Assembly (NCBI GenBank): GCA_024699595.1
Contig: JAILPG010000086.1
Location: 1-19,265, forward strand
Source of the DNA: Lachnospiraceae bacterium
GTDB lineage: Bacteria; Bacillota_A; Clostridia; Lachnospirales; Lachnospiraceae
DNA: 19,265 bases
Direction of reading: 5' to 3'
A program made the position numbers and the translations under genes. The notes below the pieces were generated by a model. The model was given only the letters and a program-made list of their open reading frames with translations, did not search any database and was not told where the DNA came from. Below, one piece after another: positions 1-7,051 of this stretch (the stretch's first letter is position 1; every line of letters starts with the position of its first letter).

Positions 1-705
1 GCTCTTGAGAAGGCCGGATTCATCTTTACGGATAAGGAGACCGTTGACAAGGTCGAGAGGATGAAGGTATGTACCTGCTTAAATCCGCTGCATACGGCAC
101 TTGCTGTATTCGGATGTCTCCTTGGATATACGAGGATCTCCGATGAGATGAAGGATGAGGATCTTAAAAAGCTTGTGATGGAGATCGGCTACAGGGAAGG
201 CCTTCCGGTAGTTACCGATCCGGGTGTCTTAAATCCCCGCGAGTTCATCGACACGGTCGTAAATGTAAGGATCCCGAATCCCTTCATGCCCGATACGCCG
301 CAGAGGATAGCTACAGATACCTCACAGAAGCTTCCGATAAGGTACGGCGAGACCATCAAGAATTACCTGCATAGTGGACGTGACATTAAGGAATTAAAGC
401 TGATCCCTCTTGTATTTGCAGGGTGGTTCAGATATCTCATGGGAGTGGATGATGAAGGCAGAGAATATGAGCTCAGTCCCGATCCGATGATCGATACCGT
501 AAAGCCTTATATCTCGGGTATTAAGCTTTCCGTAAGCACGGAAGCAGAGGCAGGAGATGCGATAGATGAGCTTTTAAGCGATGCGGCCCTGTTTGGAACC
601 GATCTTAAAAAGGCAGGCCTTGCGGATCTTGTAAAGAGATATTTTGCAGAGCTTATAAGAGGAAAAGGAGCGGTAAGGAGCACGCTTAAAAAATATGTTT
701 CGTAG
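1..705 (+). CDS. Mannitol dehydrogenase family protein, probable fructuronate reductase (C-terminal part)
   Basis: Partial gene, open from the first base, giving 234 C-terminal residues. Members of the polyol-specific long-chain dehydrogenase family have about 500-540 residues, so roughly the first 300 lie outside the window, including the NAD-binding Rossmann fold. The visible part begins just before the active-site helix, MKVCTCLNPLH. This resembles the family K-x4-N-x2-H catalytic motif but has one extra residue between Lys and Asn, as I recall for clostridial members. The helical C-terminal domain follows. In the glucuronate pathway this family reduces fructuronate to mannonate with NADH in the cytoplasm. 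The alpha-glucuronidases next door release (methyl)glucuronic acid, which favours fructuronate reductase (UxuB-like) over mannitol dehydrogenase, but the substrate is inferred from context. No terminator follows, so read-through into the GH115 gene is possible. Confidence 0.82.
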   Translation, partial: ALEKAGFIFTDKETVDKVERMKVCTCLNPLHTALAVFGCLLGYTRISDEMKDEDLKKLVMEIGYREGLPVVTDPGVLNPREFIDTVVNVRIPNPFMPDTPQRIATDTSQKLPIRYGETIKNYLHSGRDIKELKLIPLVFAGWFRYLMGVDDEGREYELSPDPMIDTVKPYISGIKLSVSTEAEAGDAIDELLSDAALFGTDLKKAGLADLVKRYFAELIRGKGAVRSTLKKYVS

Positions 706-892
706 TTTTTTGTGATAATAAATGGCAGGCCTGCAGACAGGGTGCTCAGCCTGCGAAAGCAAACGGCATGGATCTTAATGGATCTCATGCCGTTTGCATT
801 GCGTAGAGGTCGCGCAATGGAAAAAAACAGACAGCCTGAAGGTCGCACGAGACATCATGAAGTGTATAATGGTCTTGGAGGATCGTTTTATT
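706..892 (+). promoter_or_regulatory. Hairpin-rich leader upstream of the GH115 gene
   Basis: Intergenic stretch without a convincing gene. It starts with a possible extended -10 box, TGTGATAAT at 711-719, but there is no good -35. Two inverted repeats follow. The first is GCAGGC (725-730) with GCCTGC (749-754). The second is a perfect 12-bp stem, GCAAACGGCATG (759-770) with CATGCCGTTTGC (786-797), which continues inward as GATC (771-774) pairing with GATC (781-784) around a 6-nt loop and a single bulged T. No T-run follows either stem, so these are not ordinary intrinsic terminators. They would sit in the 5' leader of the GH115 mRNA or in the uxuB-GH115 intercistronic RNA. Confidence 0.5.
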
Positions 893-3800
893 ATGGAAGC
901 AAGGATAGAAAAAAACACTAAGATAAATATCATTGTCCTTAAAAATGAATATGCGGGGATAAAGAGGATAGCAGGAAAGGTTGCAAACGATATCGAGCTT
1001 GTCCTTGATACGAAGCCTGTTATCAGAGAGGCAGACCATGATGAGATCTGCAGTATTTTATCCGGTGAAAAGATGCCAGACAAAAATATATCCGGCAACA
1101 AAATTTTATCCGGCAAAAGGGACTCCGGCAATAGAATCTCCGGCAATAAAGAAGAAGGACTGTCCGTCATCGCCTGCTGTACAGAGAATCTGAAGGCAGG
1201 CTTTGGGACAGATGAGATTGATAAAAGGATAGCGGACATAAGGGGAAAACGTGAGGTCTACAGCTTTTTACTGTATGCCCCGGATGCCGCTTCCTCCCCG
1301 GTGCTTATGATACTTGGAAGTGACAAGCGAGGAACGATCTACGGCCTTTTCCATATTTCGGAGCTTTTGCATGTATCGCCCTGGATATGGTTTGCGGATG
1401 CGCTTCCTGCAAAGCTTGAGAGCTTTACTCTTTCGGATGCTGATAACGTGACCTCCAAGGAGCCTTCGGTAAAATACAGAGGATTTTTCATAAACGATGA
1501 GTGGCCGTCCTTCGGAAGCTGGACGATGGAGCATTTCGGTGGCTTTACGGCTGAGATGTATGAGCATGTCTTTGAGCTTATCTTAAGGCTTAAGGGGAAT
1601 TATCTGTGGCCTGCGATGTGGACCTCTAATTTTTCCCTTGACGGCCCGGGGCTTAAGAATGCAGAGCTTGCGGATGAGATGGGAATTGTCATGAGCAATT
1701 CACATCATGAGCCCTGCCTTCGTCACAGCGAGGAATGGGATCTTGTAAGGGGTGAGGATTCCGTTTACGGAAACATTTGGAATTTTGACCGAAACAGGGA
1801 AGGACTCATCAATTACTGGAGGGACGGACTTAAGAGAAACGGAAGATTTGAAAACATCATCACGATCGGGATGAGGGGCGAAAGAGACAGCGAGATCTTA
1901 GGGCACGAAGCGGGCCTTAAGGAAAACATTGAGTACCTTAAGGACGTGATCACCACCCAGAAGTCTCTTATTAAAGAGGTGCTTGGCGATGACGCGGAAA
2001 AAGTTCCCACCATGCTTGCTGTCTATAAGGAAGTGGAGAGCTATTATCAGGGAGATGATAAGACCGAGGGTCTTAAATACTGGCCCGGGCTTGACGGTGT
2101 GACTCTGATGCTTTGTGAGGACAATCAGGGGAATATGAGGACGCTTCCCGATGCATCCGAGATAAACAGGCCCGGTGGCTTTGGGATGTATTATCATTTC
2201 GATTACCACGGAGCTCCGGTGTCCTATGAATGGATAAACAGCACCCATCTGCCAAAGGTCTGGGAGCAGATGAGCGAAGCCTATGAAAAGGGCATAAGGG
2301 ATATCTGGATAGTAAACGTCGGGGACTTAAAGCCCCAGGAGCTTCCGCTTTCATATTTCATGGAGCTTGCTTACGACCAGGAAAAATGGGGGTCTGACAA
2401 TCCGGACAGCCCTTCGGAGTATTTGGGAAAGTGGATAAGGGATACCTTCGGACATGATCTGTCCGAGGACGTGGCAGAGGCGATCCGTTATCTTCTGGAC
2501 GGATATACATATCTTAACAGCATCAGAAAACCGGAGTCCCTTTATCCGGACACTTATCATTCCGTCAATTACGGAGAGGCTGATGCGCTCCTTTCCTACT
2601 GTAAGGATCTTAAGAAGATGGCTGAGTGCATAAGGGGCTTCTTTGCAGGATCGCGTGAATGCATTTGCGAAGATGAGGACTCCGGGAAAAAGCTTCTGCT
2701 TGACTGCTATGACGAGCTTGTGTGGTTTCCTGTGCTTGCGACGGTTAACCAGCATGAGATGATGTTAAGTGCGGGAAAAAATGAGTGCCTTGCAGCTCAG
2801 GGGCGCATAAGTGCAAACCTGTATGCAGAAAAGATCGAATCCTGCGTAAAGAGGGAGAGGAATCTCAAGGATCACTATCACAGGCTAAACGGCGGCAAAT
2901 GGAGCGGTATGATGAGCTCGGAGCATGTGGGCTTTGAGTTCTGGAATGAGGAAGAGAACAGGTATCCTGTCAGAAAGCATGTCTACAGGGCCGCTAAGGA
3001 AAGACTTGTCGTGTCCCTGCCTTATTCGGATGCTTATACGATGGGCGGTGACTGGACAGCAAAGAGGCTTTACATTACCGATTTTCTGATGCCCGACAGG
3101 GATTCTGCCTTTTTTGTTATGGAGAATTCGGGATATAAGGATATTAAATGGGAAGCTGAGACCGATGTACCCTGGCTTGAGATATCTTTTTCCAATGATC
3201 CCTGCCACAGGCTTTCCGGAATCCTGGAAGTATCCGATGAGTATACCGGGAAAAATGCAATAACAGCGATAACCGTGACCGTTAACAGAAAGCTTCTTAA
3301 TGAAGGACTGCAAAATGCGGAATCAGATGAACGGGAAGCCGTAAGCGGCTTCATCACTGTAAAGACGCCTTTGAGGAAGGTGGAGATCGAGGTATTTGCA
3401 TATCCTTTCACGGATGCGCAGCTTAAGACCGAACATCTCATTCCCGTGAGCTCTGAGAGCATAGGTAAAAAGCTTCACCCCGTCTTTGCTCCGGGACCGC
3501 TTCCGGGACTTAGGAGAAAGGCTACAGAAGGTGATGATATCGGGCTTTGCATGGAGATCTCTGAATATGATCACATTGAGAATACTGACGCCTCAAACTT
3601 TGTACTTATAGAAAATTACGGAAAGTACGGAAACGGCCTTAAGGCTTATCCCACTGCATCCTATACGCCCGGAGCCGATGCCCCGTGTGCGGTGTATAAG
3701 GTGCATGCCCTGAGAAAAGGAAACTACGATCTTACCATGATAACCGGGTGCTCAAATCCGATAGACGGACGGGGAGTACTTGAGTATGGCCTTAGGGTAA

Positions 3801-4063
3801 ACGATGAAGAGATAAGATGCATAAACATGATAAAGCCCGGATTTAAAGGCGGCGATCATACGGGCGGAGGCTGGTCTGAGGATGTCATGAGGGGTACGCA
3901 TGAGGCCGTGACAGAAATACACTTGGAAAAAGGGCCGAATGAGATAAGGATCTATGCAAAGGATCCCGGTATCGTATTTGAAAGGCTGCTTATAAGAGAA
4001 GAAGGAACGGCCTGGGCTGAGGGATTCTTGGGACCGGTACCCGAGAGATTTAAGAAAGGCTGA
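893..4063 (+). CDS. GH115 xylan alpha-(4-O-methyl)glucuronidase
   Basis: Protein of 1056 residues matching the GH115 family, inverting enzymes that remove (4-O-methyl)glucuronic acid alpha-1,2-linked to xylose in glucuronoxylan and its oligosaccharides. Family hallmarks are clear: YRGFFINDEWPSFGSW near residue 195, LWPAMWTSNFSLDGP near 240, MSNSHHEPCLRHSEEW near 270, TIGMRGERDSE near 325, HFDYHGAPVSYEWINST near 440 and DIWIVNVGDLKPQELP near 470. A C-terminal beta-sandwich region after about residue 700 fits the usual multidomain build. The frame is open further upstream to an ATG at 794, but I chose the ATG at 893 because GGAGG at 877-881 sits 11 nt before it and family-like sequence begins there. 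No signal peptide or membrane segment is visible, so the enzyme is probably cytoplasmic. An odd Ser-Gly-Asn-Lys repeat lies at about residues 57-86. The link to GH67, an aldouronate-type transporter and UxuB supports the role. Confidence 0.93.
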   Translation: MEARIEKNTKINIIVLKNEYAGIKRIAGKVANDIELVLDTKPVIREADHDEICSILSGEKMPDKNISGNKILSGKRDSGNRISGNKEEGLSVIACCTENLKAGFGTDEIDKRIADIRGKREVYSFLLYAPDAASSPVLMILGSDKRGTIYGLFHISELLHVSPWIWFADALPAKLESFTLSDADNVTSKEPSVKYRGFFINDEWPSFGSWTMEHFGGFTAEMYEHVFELILRLKGNYLWPAMWTSNFSLDGPGLKNAELADEMGIVMSNSHHEPCLRHSEEWDLVRGEDSVYGNIWNFDRNREGLINYWRDGLKRNGRFENIITIGMRGERDSEILGHEAGLKENIEYLKDVITTQKSLIKEVLGDDAEKVPTMLAVYKEVESYYQGDDKTEGLKYWPGLDGVTLMLCEDNQGNMRTLPDASEINRPGGFGMYYHFDYHGAPVSYEWINSTHLPKVWEQMSEAYEKGIRDIWIVNVGDLKPQELPLSYFMELAYDQEKWGSDNPDSPSEYLGKWIRDTFGHDLSEDVAEAIRYLLDGYTYLNSIRKPESLYPDTYHSVNYGEADALLSYCKDLKKMAECIRGFFAGSRECICEDEDSGKKLLLDCYDELVWFPVLATVNQHEMMLSAGKNECLAAQGRISANLYAEKIESCVKRERNLKDHYHRLNGGKWSGMMSSEHVGFEFWNEEENRYPVRKHVYRAAKERLVVSLPYSDAYTMGGDWTAKRLYITDFLMPDRDSAFFVMENSGYKDIKWEAETDVPWLEISFSNDPCHRLSGILEVSDEYTGKNAITAITVTVNRKLLNEGLQNAESDEREAVSGFITVKTPLRKVEIEVFAYPFTDAQLKTEHLIPVSSESIGKKLHPVFAPGPLPGLRRKATEGDDIGLCMEISEYDHIENTDASNFVLIENYGKYGNGLKAYPTASYTPGADAPCAVYKVHALRKGNYDLTMITGCSNPIDGRGVLEYGLRVNDEEIRCINMIKPGFKGGDHTGGGWSEDVMRGTHEAVTEIHLEKGPNEIRIYAKDPGIVFERLLIREEGTAWAEGFLGPVPERFKKG
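1061..1150 (+). repeat. In-frame tandem repeat of TCCGGCAA-type units in the GH115 gene
   Basis: TCCGG(C/T) units start at 1061, 1091, 1109, 1124 and 1139, so the spacings are 30, 18, 15 and 15 bases. All are multiples of three. They encode a Lys/Asn-rich stretch in which Ser-Gly recurs five times (SGEK, SGNK, SGKR, SGNR, SGNK). The A-rich, low-complexity stretch interrupts the N-terminal domain about 110 residues before the conserved GH115 core and looks like a surface loop or linker that expanded by slippage. Confidence 0.8.
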
Positions 4064-4073
4064 TGCGCCTGCT

Positions 4074-4268
4074 TTGAGACGGCTTAAACGGGAAGGCATC
4101 CCGGAGGCAGAGGGAAGTATTCTGCTCTGTAAGGATGTGTACGATAAACCGACCATATGGGATACCTATCAGCCCTGGACCTTTAAGGATATCAAGCTTA
4201 TCTTTTTGCCAGGATCGGAGTTTGACCTGTATCATATACAGTTCACTGCGAATAGTAACACTGTTTGA
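4074..4268 (+). CDS. Doubtful short open frame, no recognised family
   Basis: A 64-codon frame starting with TTG. It lies in a different frame from the GH115 gene and begins 10 nt after that gene's stop. The peptide (key segments KPTIWDTYQPWTFKDI and LIFLPGSEFDLYHIQF) has plausible codon use and composition for this genome, and the frame stays open some way upstream into the end of the GH115 gene. I see no Shine-Dalgarno sequence at the TTG and recognise no family. It may be a remnant of a gene or of a longer GH115 tail displaced by a frameshift, or simply chance. It has no known function. Confidence 0.2.
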   Translation: MRRLKREGIPEAEGSILLCKDVYDKPTIWDTYQPWTFKDIKLIFLPGSEFDLYHIQFTANSNTV

Positions 4269-4400
4269 GACATATCTTACAAAAAACCTTTACAAAAACG
4301 TCAAAAAGTAGTACATTTTTACATAGGTACACTAGTATACATGTAAACAAGCTACGGATCGTTCATCGGCATCCGGTTTTTGACAGGAGTTTTGTACACA
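4264..4400 (+). promoter_or_regulatory. Promoter and candidate GntR operators of the transporter operon
   Basis: The promoter is TTTACA (4289-4294), a 17-nt spacer, then TACATT (4312-4317). Just downstream of the expected transcription start are two overlapping near-palindromes: 4327-4340 (GTACACTAGTATAC, 12 of 14 symmetric) and 4335-4348 (GTATACATGTAAAC, 12 of 14 symmetric), centred 8 bp apart. A third imperfect palindrome, TTGTACACAA, covers 4392-4401 and touches the regulator's start codon. It shares GTACAC with the first. Many FadR-type GntR operators are palindromes with a GTATAC or GT-N-AC core. Binding by the GntR protein encoded immediately downstream, giving autoregulation, is an inference. 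The rest of 4064-4263 shows only the doubtful short frame described separately. Confidence 0.5.
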
Positions 4401-5075
4401 ATGCTCGTTACGGACAGGCTTTCTCAGGAATCTGCAAAAGATTACGCCTTCAGAGTGCTCAGGGAGAATATCGTATCGCTTAAGTTAAAGCCCGGAACTC
4501 TGGTTTCGGAGAACGAGATGGCCACCGAGCTCGGACTCAGCAGGACTCCGGTGAGAGAGGCGCTTATCGATCTTTCCAAGGTCATGATCATAGAGAGCAT
4601 ACCGCAAAGGGGCTCCTACGTATCGCTTATAGATTCCAAGATGGTGGAGGAATCAAGATTTCTTAGAAAGGTCCTTGACAAGGCAGTGATCGAGGTGGCC
4701 TGCGACATCGCCTCAAAGGAGAGTATCGACGCTCTCGAGGAGAACGTACACCTTCAGGAATACTATCTTGAGAGGGAAGCTCCGGAGAAGATCTACAAAC
4801 TCGACAATGAATTCCACAGACTTATCTATATCGCGGCGGAGAAGGGCATCATCAATGACATGATGTCGACTATGATGCTCCATTTTGACAGAGTCAGGAT
4901 GATGTCGGTGGAAACCGTAAAGGATATGAAGATAGTCGGCGATCACAGGGGAATGCTTGAGGCGATCAAGGAAAAAGACAAGGAAAAAGCTGTCGCTCTT
5001 GTAGAGAAGCACTTAAACAGATACAGCTTTGATGAAGAACAGATAAGAAAAGGTTTTCCCGAATATTTCAAATAA
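4401..5075 (+). CDS. GntR family transcriptional regulator, FadR/FCD subfamily
   Basis: Protein of 224 residues, normal for FCD-type GntR regulators. An N-terminal winged helix-turn-helix spans about residues 8-75, with the typical SENEMATELGLSRTPVREAL recognition region and a wing ending IPQRGSYVSLID. The all-helical FCD ligand-binding domain spans about 85-215, with DNEFHRLIYIAA and the late HRGMLEAIKEKDKEKAVALV motif. Its Asp and His residues usually hold a metal that helps bind a small carboxylate or sugar acid. The ATG at 4401 was chosen because GGAG at 4386-4389 lies 11 nt upstream. The gene is the first of a tight unit with the permeases (12-nt gap), so it probably controls the transporter and perhaps the glucuronidases. 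A uronate or aldouronate inducer, as for UxuR/ExuR, is plausible but inferred. Confidence 0.92.
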   Translation: MLVTDRLSQESAKDYAFRVLRENIVSLKLKPGTLVSENEMATELGLSRTPVREALIDLSKVMIIESIPQRGSYVSLIDSKMVEESRFLRKVLDKAVIEVACDIASKESIDALEENVHLQEYYLEREAPEKIYKLDNEFHRLIYIAAEKGIINDMMSTMMLHFDRVRMMSVETVKDMKIVGDHRGMLEAIKEKDKEKAVALVEKHLNRYSFDEEQIRKGFPEYFK

Positions 5076-5087
5076 AGGAGATGCCGG

Positions 5088-6035
5088 ATGGCTAAAGAAA
5101 AGGCTTACAAGGCGCCAAAATCCAAATTTAACGCAGTATATCTGAAGAGATACTGGCAGCTCTACCTGCTGCTTTTGCTTCCTTTGCTGTATCTCATCAT
5201 ATTTAAGTATGTGCCCATGTGGTATGTACTCATCGCATTCAAAAAATACAGTATAGTCCAGTCCGTGCTTCAGATGCCATGGGCCAAGAACCACGGGTTT
5301 GAATACTTCATCAAGGCTTTCAAATCAAGGGATTTCATCCGTGCTCTCAGAAATACCATCTTCCTTAACTTAAAGGATCTGATCTTCGGATTCCCCGTTC
5401 CGATAATTTTTGCCCTTATATTAAACGAGCTTAGGTTAAAGACGTATAAAAAGGTCATCCAGACCATTACATACATGCCGCATTTCCTTTCATGGGTCAT
5501 CATCTACGGACTTGCTCTGCAGCTGTTTGCACCCACGACCGGATTTGTAAATCTCCTGGTAACAAAGATGGGGTTTGATGCGATACCGTTCCTTAATGAT
5601 GCAAAGACCTGGGTAAAGACCTATATAGGCCTCGGTATCTGGCAGAGCTTCGGATGGAATTCCATCATATATCTTGCGGCGATAGCAGGCATTTCGCCCG
5701 AGCTTTACGAGGCTGCAAGCGTTGATGGCGCAGGGAGATTCCAGAAGATGTGGCATATCACACTGCCGGGCATCAAGCCTACGATCGTGGTGCTTCTTAT
5801 CATGGCACTCGGAAACATCATCGGATCGGGCTTTGACAGACCGTTTGCCCTGCAGAACAAGCTTGTCATGGAGACTGCGGAAGTTATCGCAACCTATGTA
5901 TATAAAGCAGGTATCAAGGGACTTCAGTTCTCGCTTACTACTGCTATAGGACTGTTCCAGTCAGTGATCAACGTATTCTTCCTGCTCGGCGCGAATTTCC
6001 TGTCACGCCGGTTAGGTGAGCGCGGTATCTGGTAG
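5088..6035 (+). CDS. ABC transporter permease, LplB type (probable aldouronate/oligosaccharide importer)
   Basis: Integral membrane protein of 315 residues with about six membrane helices, near residues 23-48, 90-113, 122-146, 180-203, 232-250 and 283-308. The cytoplasmic EAA loop, LYEAASVDGAGRFQKMWHIT, starts near residue 205 and docks the ATPase. The sequence resembles the LplB/YtcP group of carbohydrate uptake (CUT1) permeases found in the aldouronate utilisation loci of xylan-degrading Firmicutes. AAGGAG ends 7 nt before the ATG. It lies 12 nt after the GntR gene and 9 nt before the second permease, with which it should form the heterodimeric channel. The substrate is inferred from the flanking alpha-glucuronidases. 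Confidence 0.92.
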   Translation: MAKEKAYKAPKSKFNAVYLKRYWQLYLLLLLPLLYLIIFKYVPMWYVLIAFKKYSIVQSVLQMPWAKNHGFEYFIKAFKSRDFIRALRNTIFLNLKDLIFGFPVPIIFALILNELRLKTYKKVIQTITYMPHFLSWVIIYGLALQLFAPTTGFVNLLVTKMGFDAIPFLNDAKTWVKTYIGLGIWQSFGWNSIIYLAAIAGISPELYEAASVDGAGRFQKMWHITLPGIKPTIVVLLIMALGNIIGSGFDRPFALQNKLVMETAEVIATYVYKAGIKGLQFSLTTAIGLFQSVINVFFLLGANFLSRRLGERGIW

Positions 6036-6044
6036 GAGGTAGTT

Positions 6045-6929
6045 ATGGAAGAGAACAGAATGATACATTCGGGAAAAACAAAAGTCGGCGACTGGTTCTT
6101 CGTGGTACTGTGCGCACTCATTGCGGTCATCTGCCTGCTGCCCATGATCAACCTGCTTGCAAGATCGGTATCGGGAACCGAATACCTTATAAAGCATGAG
6201 GTATATCTGTGGCCCAAGGGACTGAATTTCAACGCTTACAAGACGGTTCTTTCGGATATGAAGTACATTAAGGCATTTGTGTGGACGGTCCTGCTTACTG
6301 TGATCTGCATGCTGCTGTCACTTACCATGACGACCCTGTGTGCATATCCGCTCATATATGAACAGCTTAAGGGACGCCGGTTCATCAACATCCTTATAAC
6401 GATCACGATGTTCTTTAACGCAGGAACGATCCCTAACTACCTGCTCATGCAGAAGCTTAACCTTTTGGATAATCCGCTTGTCCTGATCGTGCCCGGATGT
6501 CTTTCGGTATACAACATGATCATCATGAGAAGCTTCTTCTACGGCATTCCCGATTCCTTGAGAGAGTCGGCACAGATTGACGGAGCAAGCTTTATAAAGA
6601 TAATGACTGCGATCTATATCCCGCTTTCAAAGCCGGTACTTGCAACACTTGCACTGTTCTATGCGGTGGGCAGATGGAACGGATATTATGACGCACTCAT
6701 GTATATGAAGAATAAGGATTTCTATCCCCTGCAGCTTCTTCTGTACAACATCCTCAATAATATCAACTCGGTTGAGGTCTCCACTCAGGAAGGTTTTTCC
6801 GCACCGGGTCTTTCGGAATCATTAAAGGCTGCGATAGTCATGTTTTCGACTATCCCGATACTGTGCATCTATCCTTTCCTTCAGAAGTATTTCATACACG
6901 GTGTAACACTCGGTGCCGTGAAAGAGTAA
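6045..6929 (+). CDS. ABC transporter permease, LplC/YtcP type
   Basis: Second permease of the importer, 294 residues. The first membrane helix is at about residues 13-36, the second near 76-100, and four more follow. The EAA loop RESAQIDGASFIKIMTAIYI starts near residue 172. The C-terminal end, FIHGVTLGAVKE, is characteristic of this CUT1 subgroup. GGAGGT (6034-6039) overlaps the stop codon of the upstream permease, so the two are probably translationally coupled and made in equal amounts. It pairs with the upstream permease in the membrane. No ATP-binding subunit is encoded nearby, as is common for such operons, which share an MsmX-like ATPase. Confidence 0.92.
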   Translation: MEENRMIHSGKTKVGDWFFVVLCALIAVICLLPMINLLARSVSGTEYLIKHEVYLWPKGLNFNAYKTVLSDMKYIKAFVWTVLLTVICMLLSLTMTTLCAYPLIYEQLKGRRFINILITITMFFNAGTIPNYLLMQKLNLLDNPLVLIVPGCLSVYNMIIMRSFFYGIPDSLRESAQIDGASFIKIMTAIYIPLSKPVLATLALFYAVGRWNGYYDALMYMKNKDFYPLQLLLYNILNNINSVEVSTQEGFSAPGLSESLKAAIVMFSTIPILCIYPFLQKYFIHGVTLGAVKE

Positions 6930-7051
6930 GTTCCTTACGGCCCGTAAGCTTTACGGGCAGCACCAAGACGGTAACTGCAGCCACAGGCTGAGTTATATAG
7001 AAACAACTGTATGGCGGATCCGTCATACAAGACTAAAATGGGAGGTAGCAA
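6930..7051 (+). promoter_or_regulatory. Intercistronic hairpins before the binding-protein gene
   Basis: Two inverted repeats lie between the second permease and the lipoprotein gene. The first is an 8-bp stem, GCCCGTAA (6940-6947) with TTACGGGC (6951-6958). Its left arm could instead pair with CTTACGG just upstream (6934-6940), so two mutually exclusive foldings are possible. The second is a 22-nt near-perfect palindrome at 7008-7029, with left half TGTATGGCGGA and right half TCCGTCATACA. It has only one non-Watson-Crick position per arm, ending 11 nt before the GGAGGT ribosome site (7041-7046). It could be an mRNA-stabilising or processing hairpin that raises binding-protein output over the permeases, or a protein-binding operator. 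No T-run follows either repeat. Confidence 0.5.

Noticed and set aside
794..892. Upstream start for GH115 at 794
   Set aside because: No ribosome site there, while GGAGG precedes the ATG at 893; the extra residues overlap the leader hairpin.
775..1239. Minus-strand open frame with a Leu-Pro-Asp/Ser repeat
   Set aside because: The repeat is the reverse complement of the in-frame repeat in GH115; no start signals or homology.
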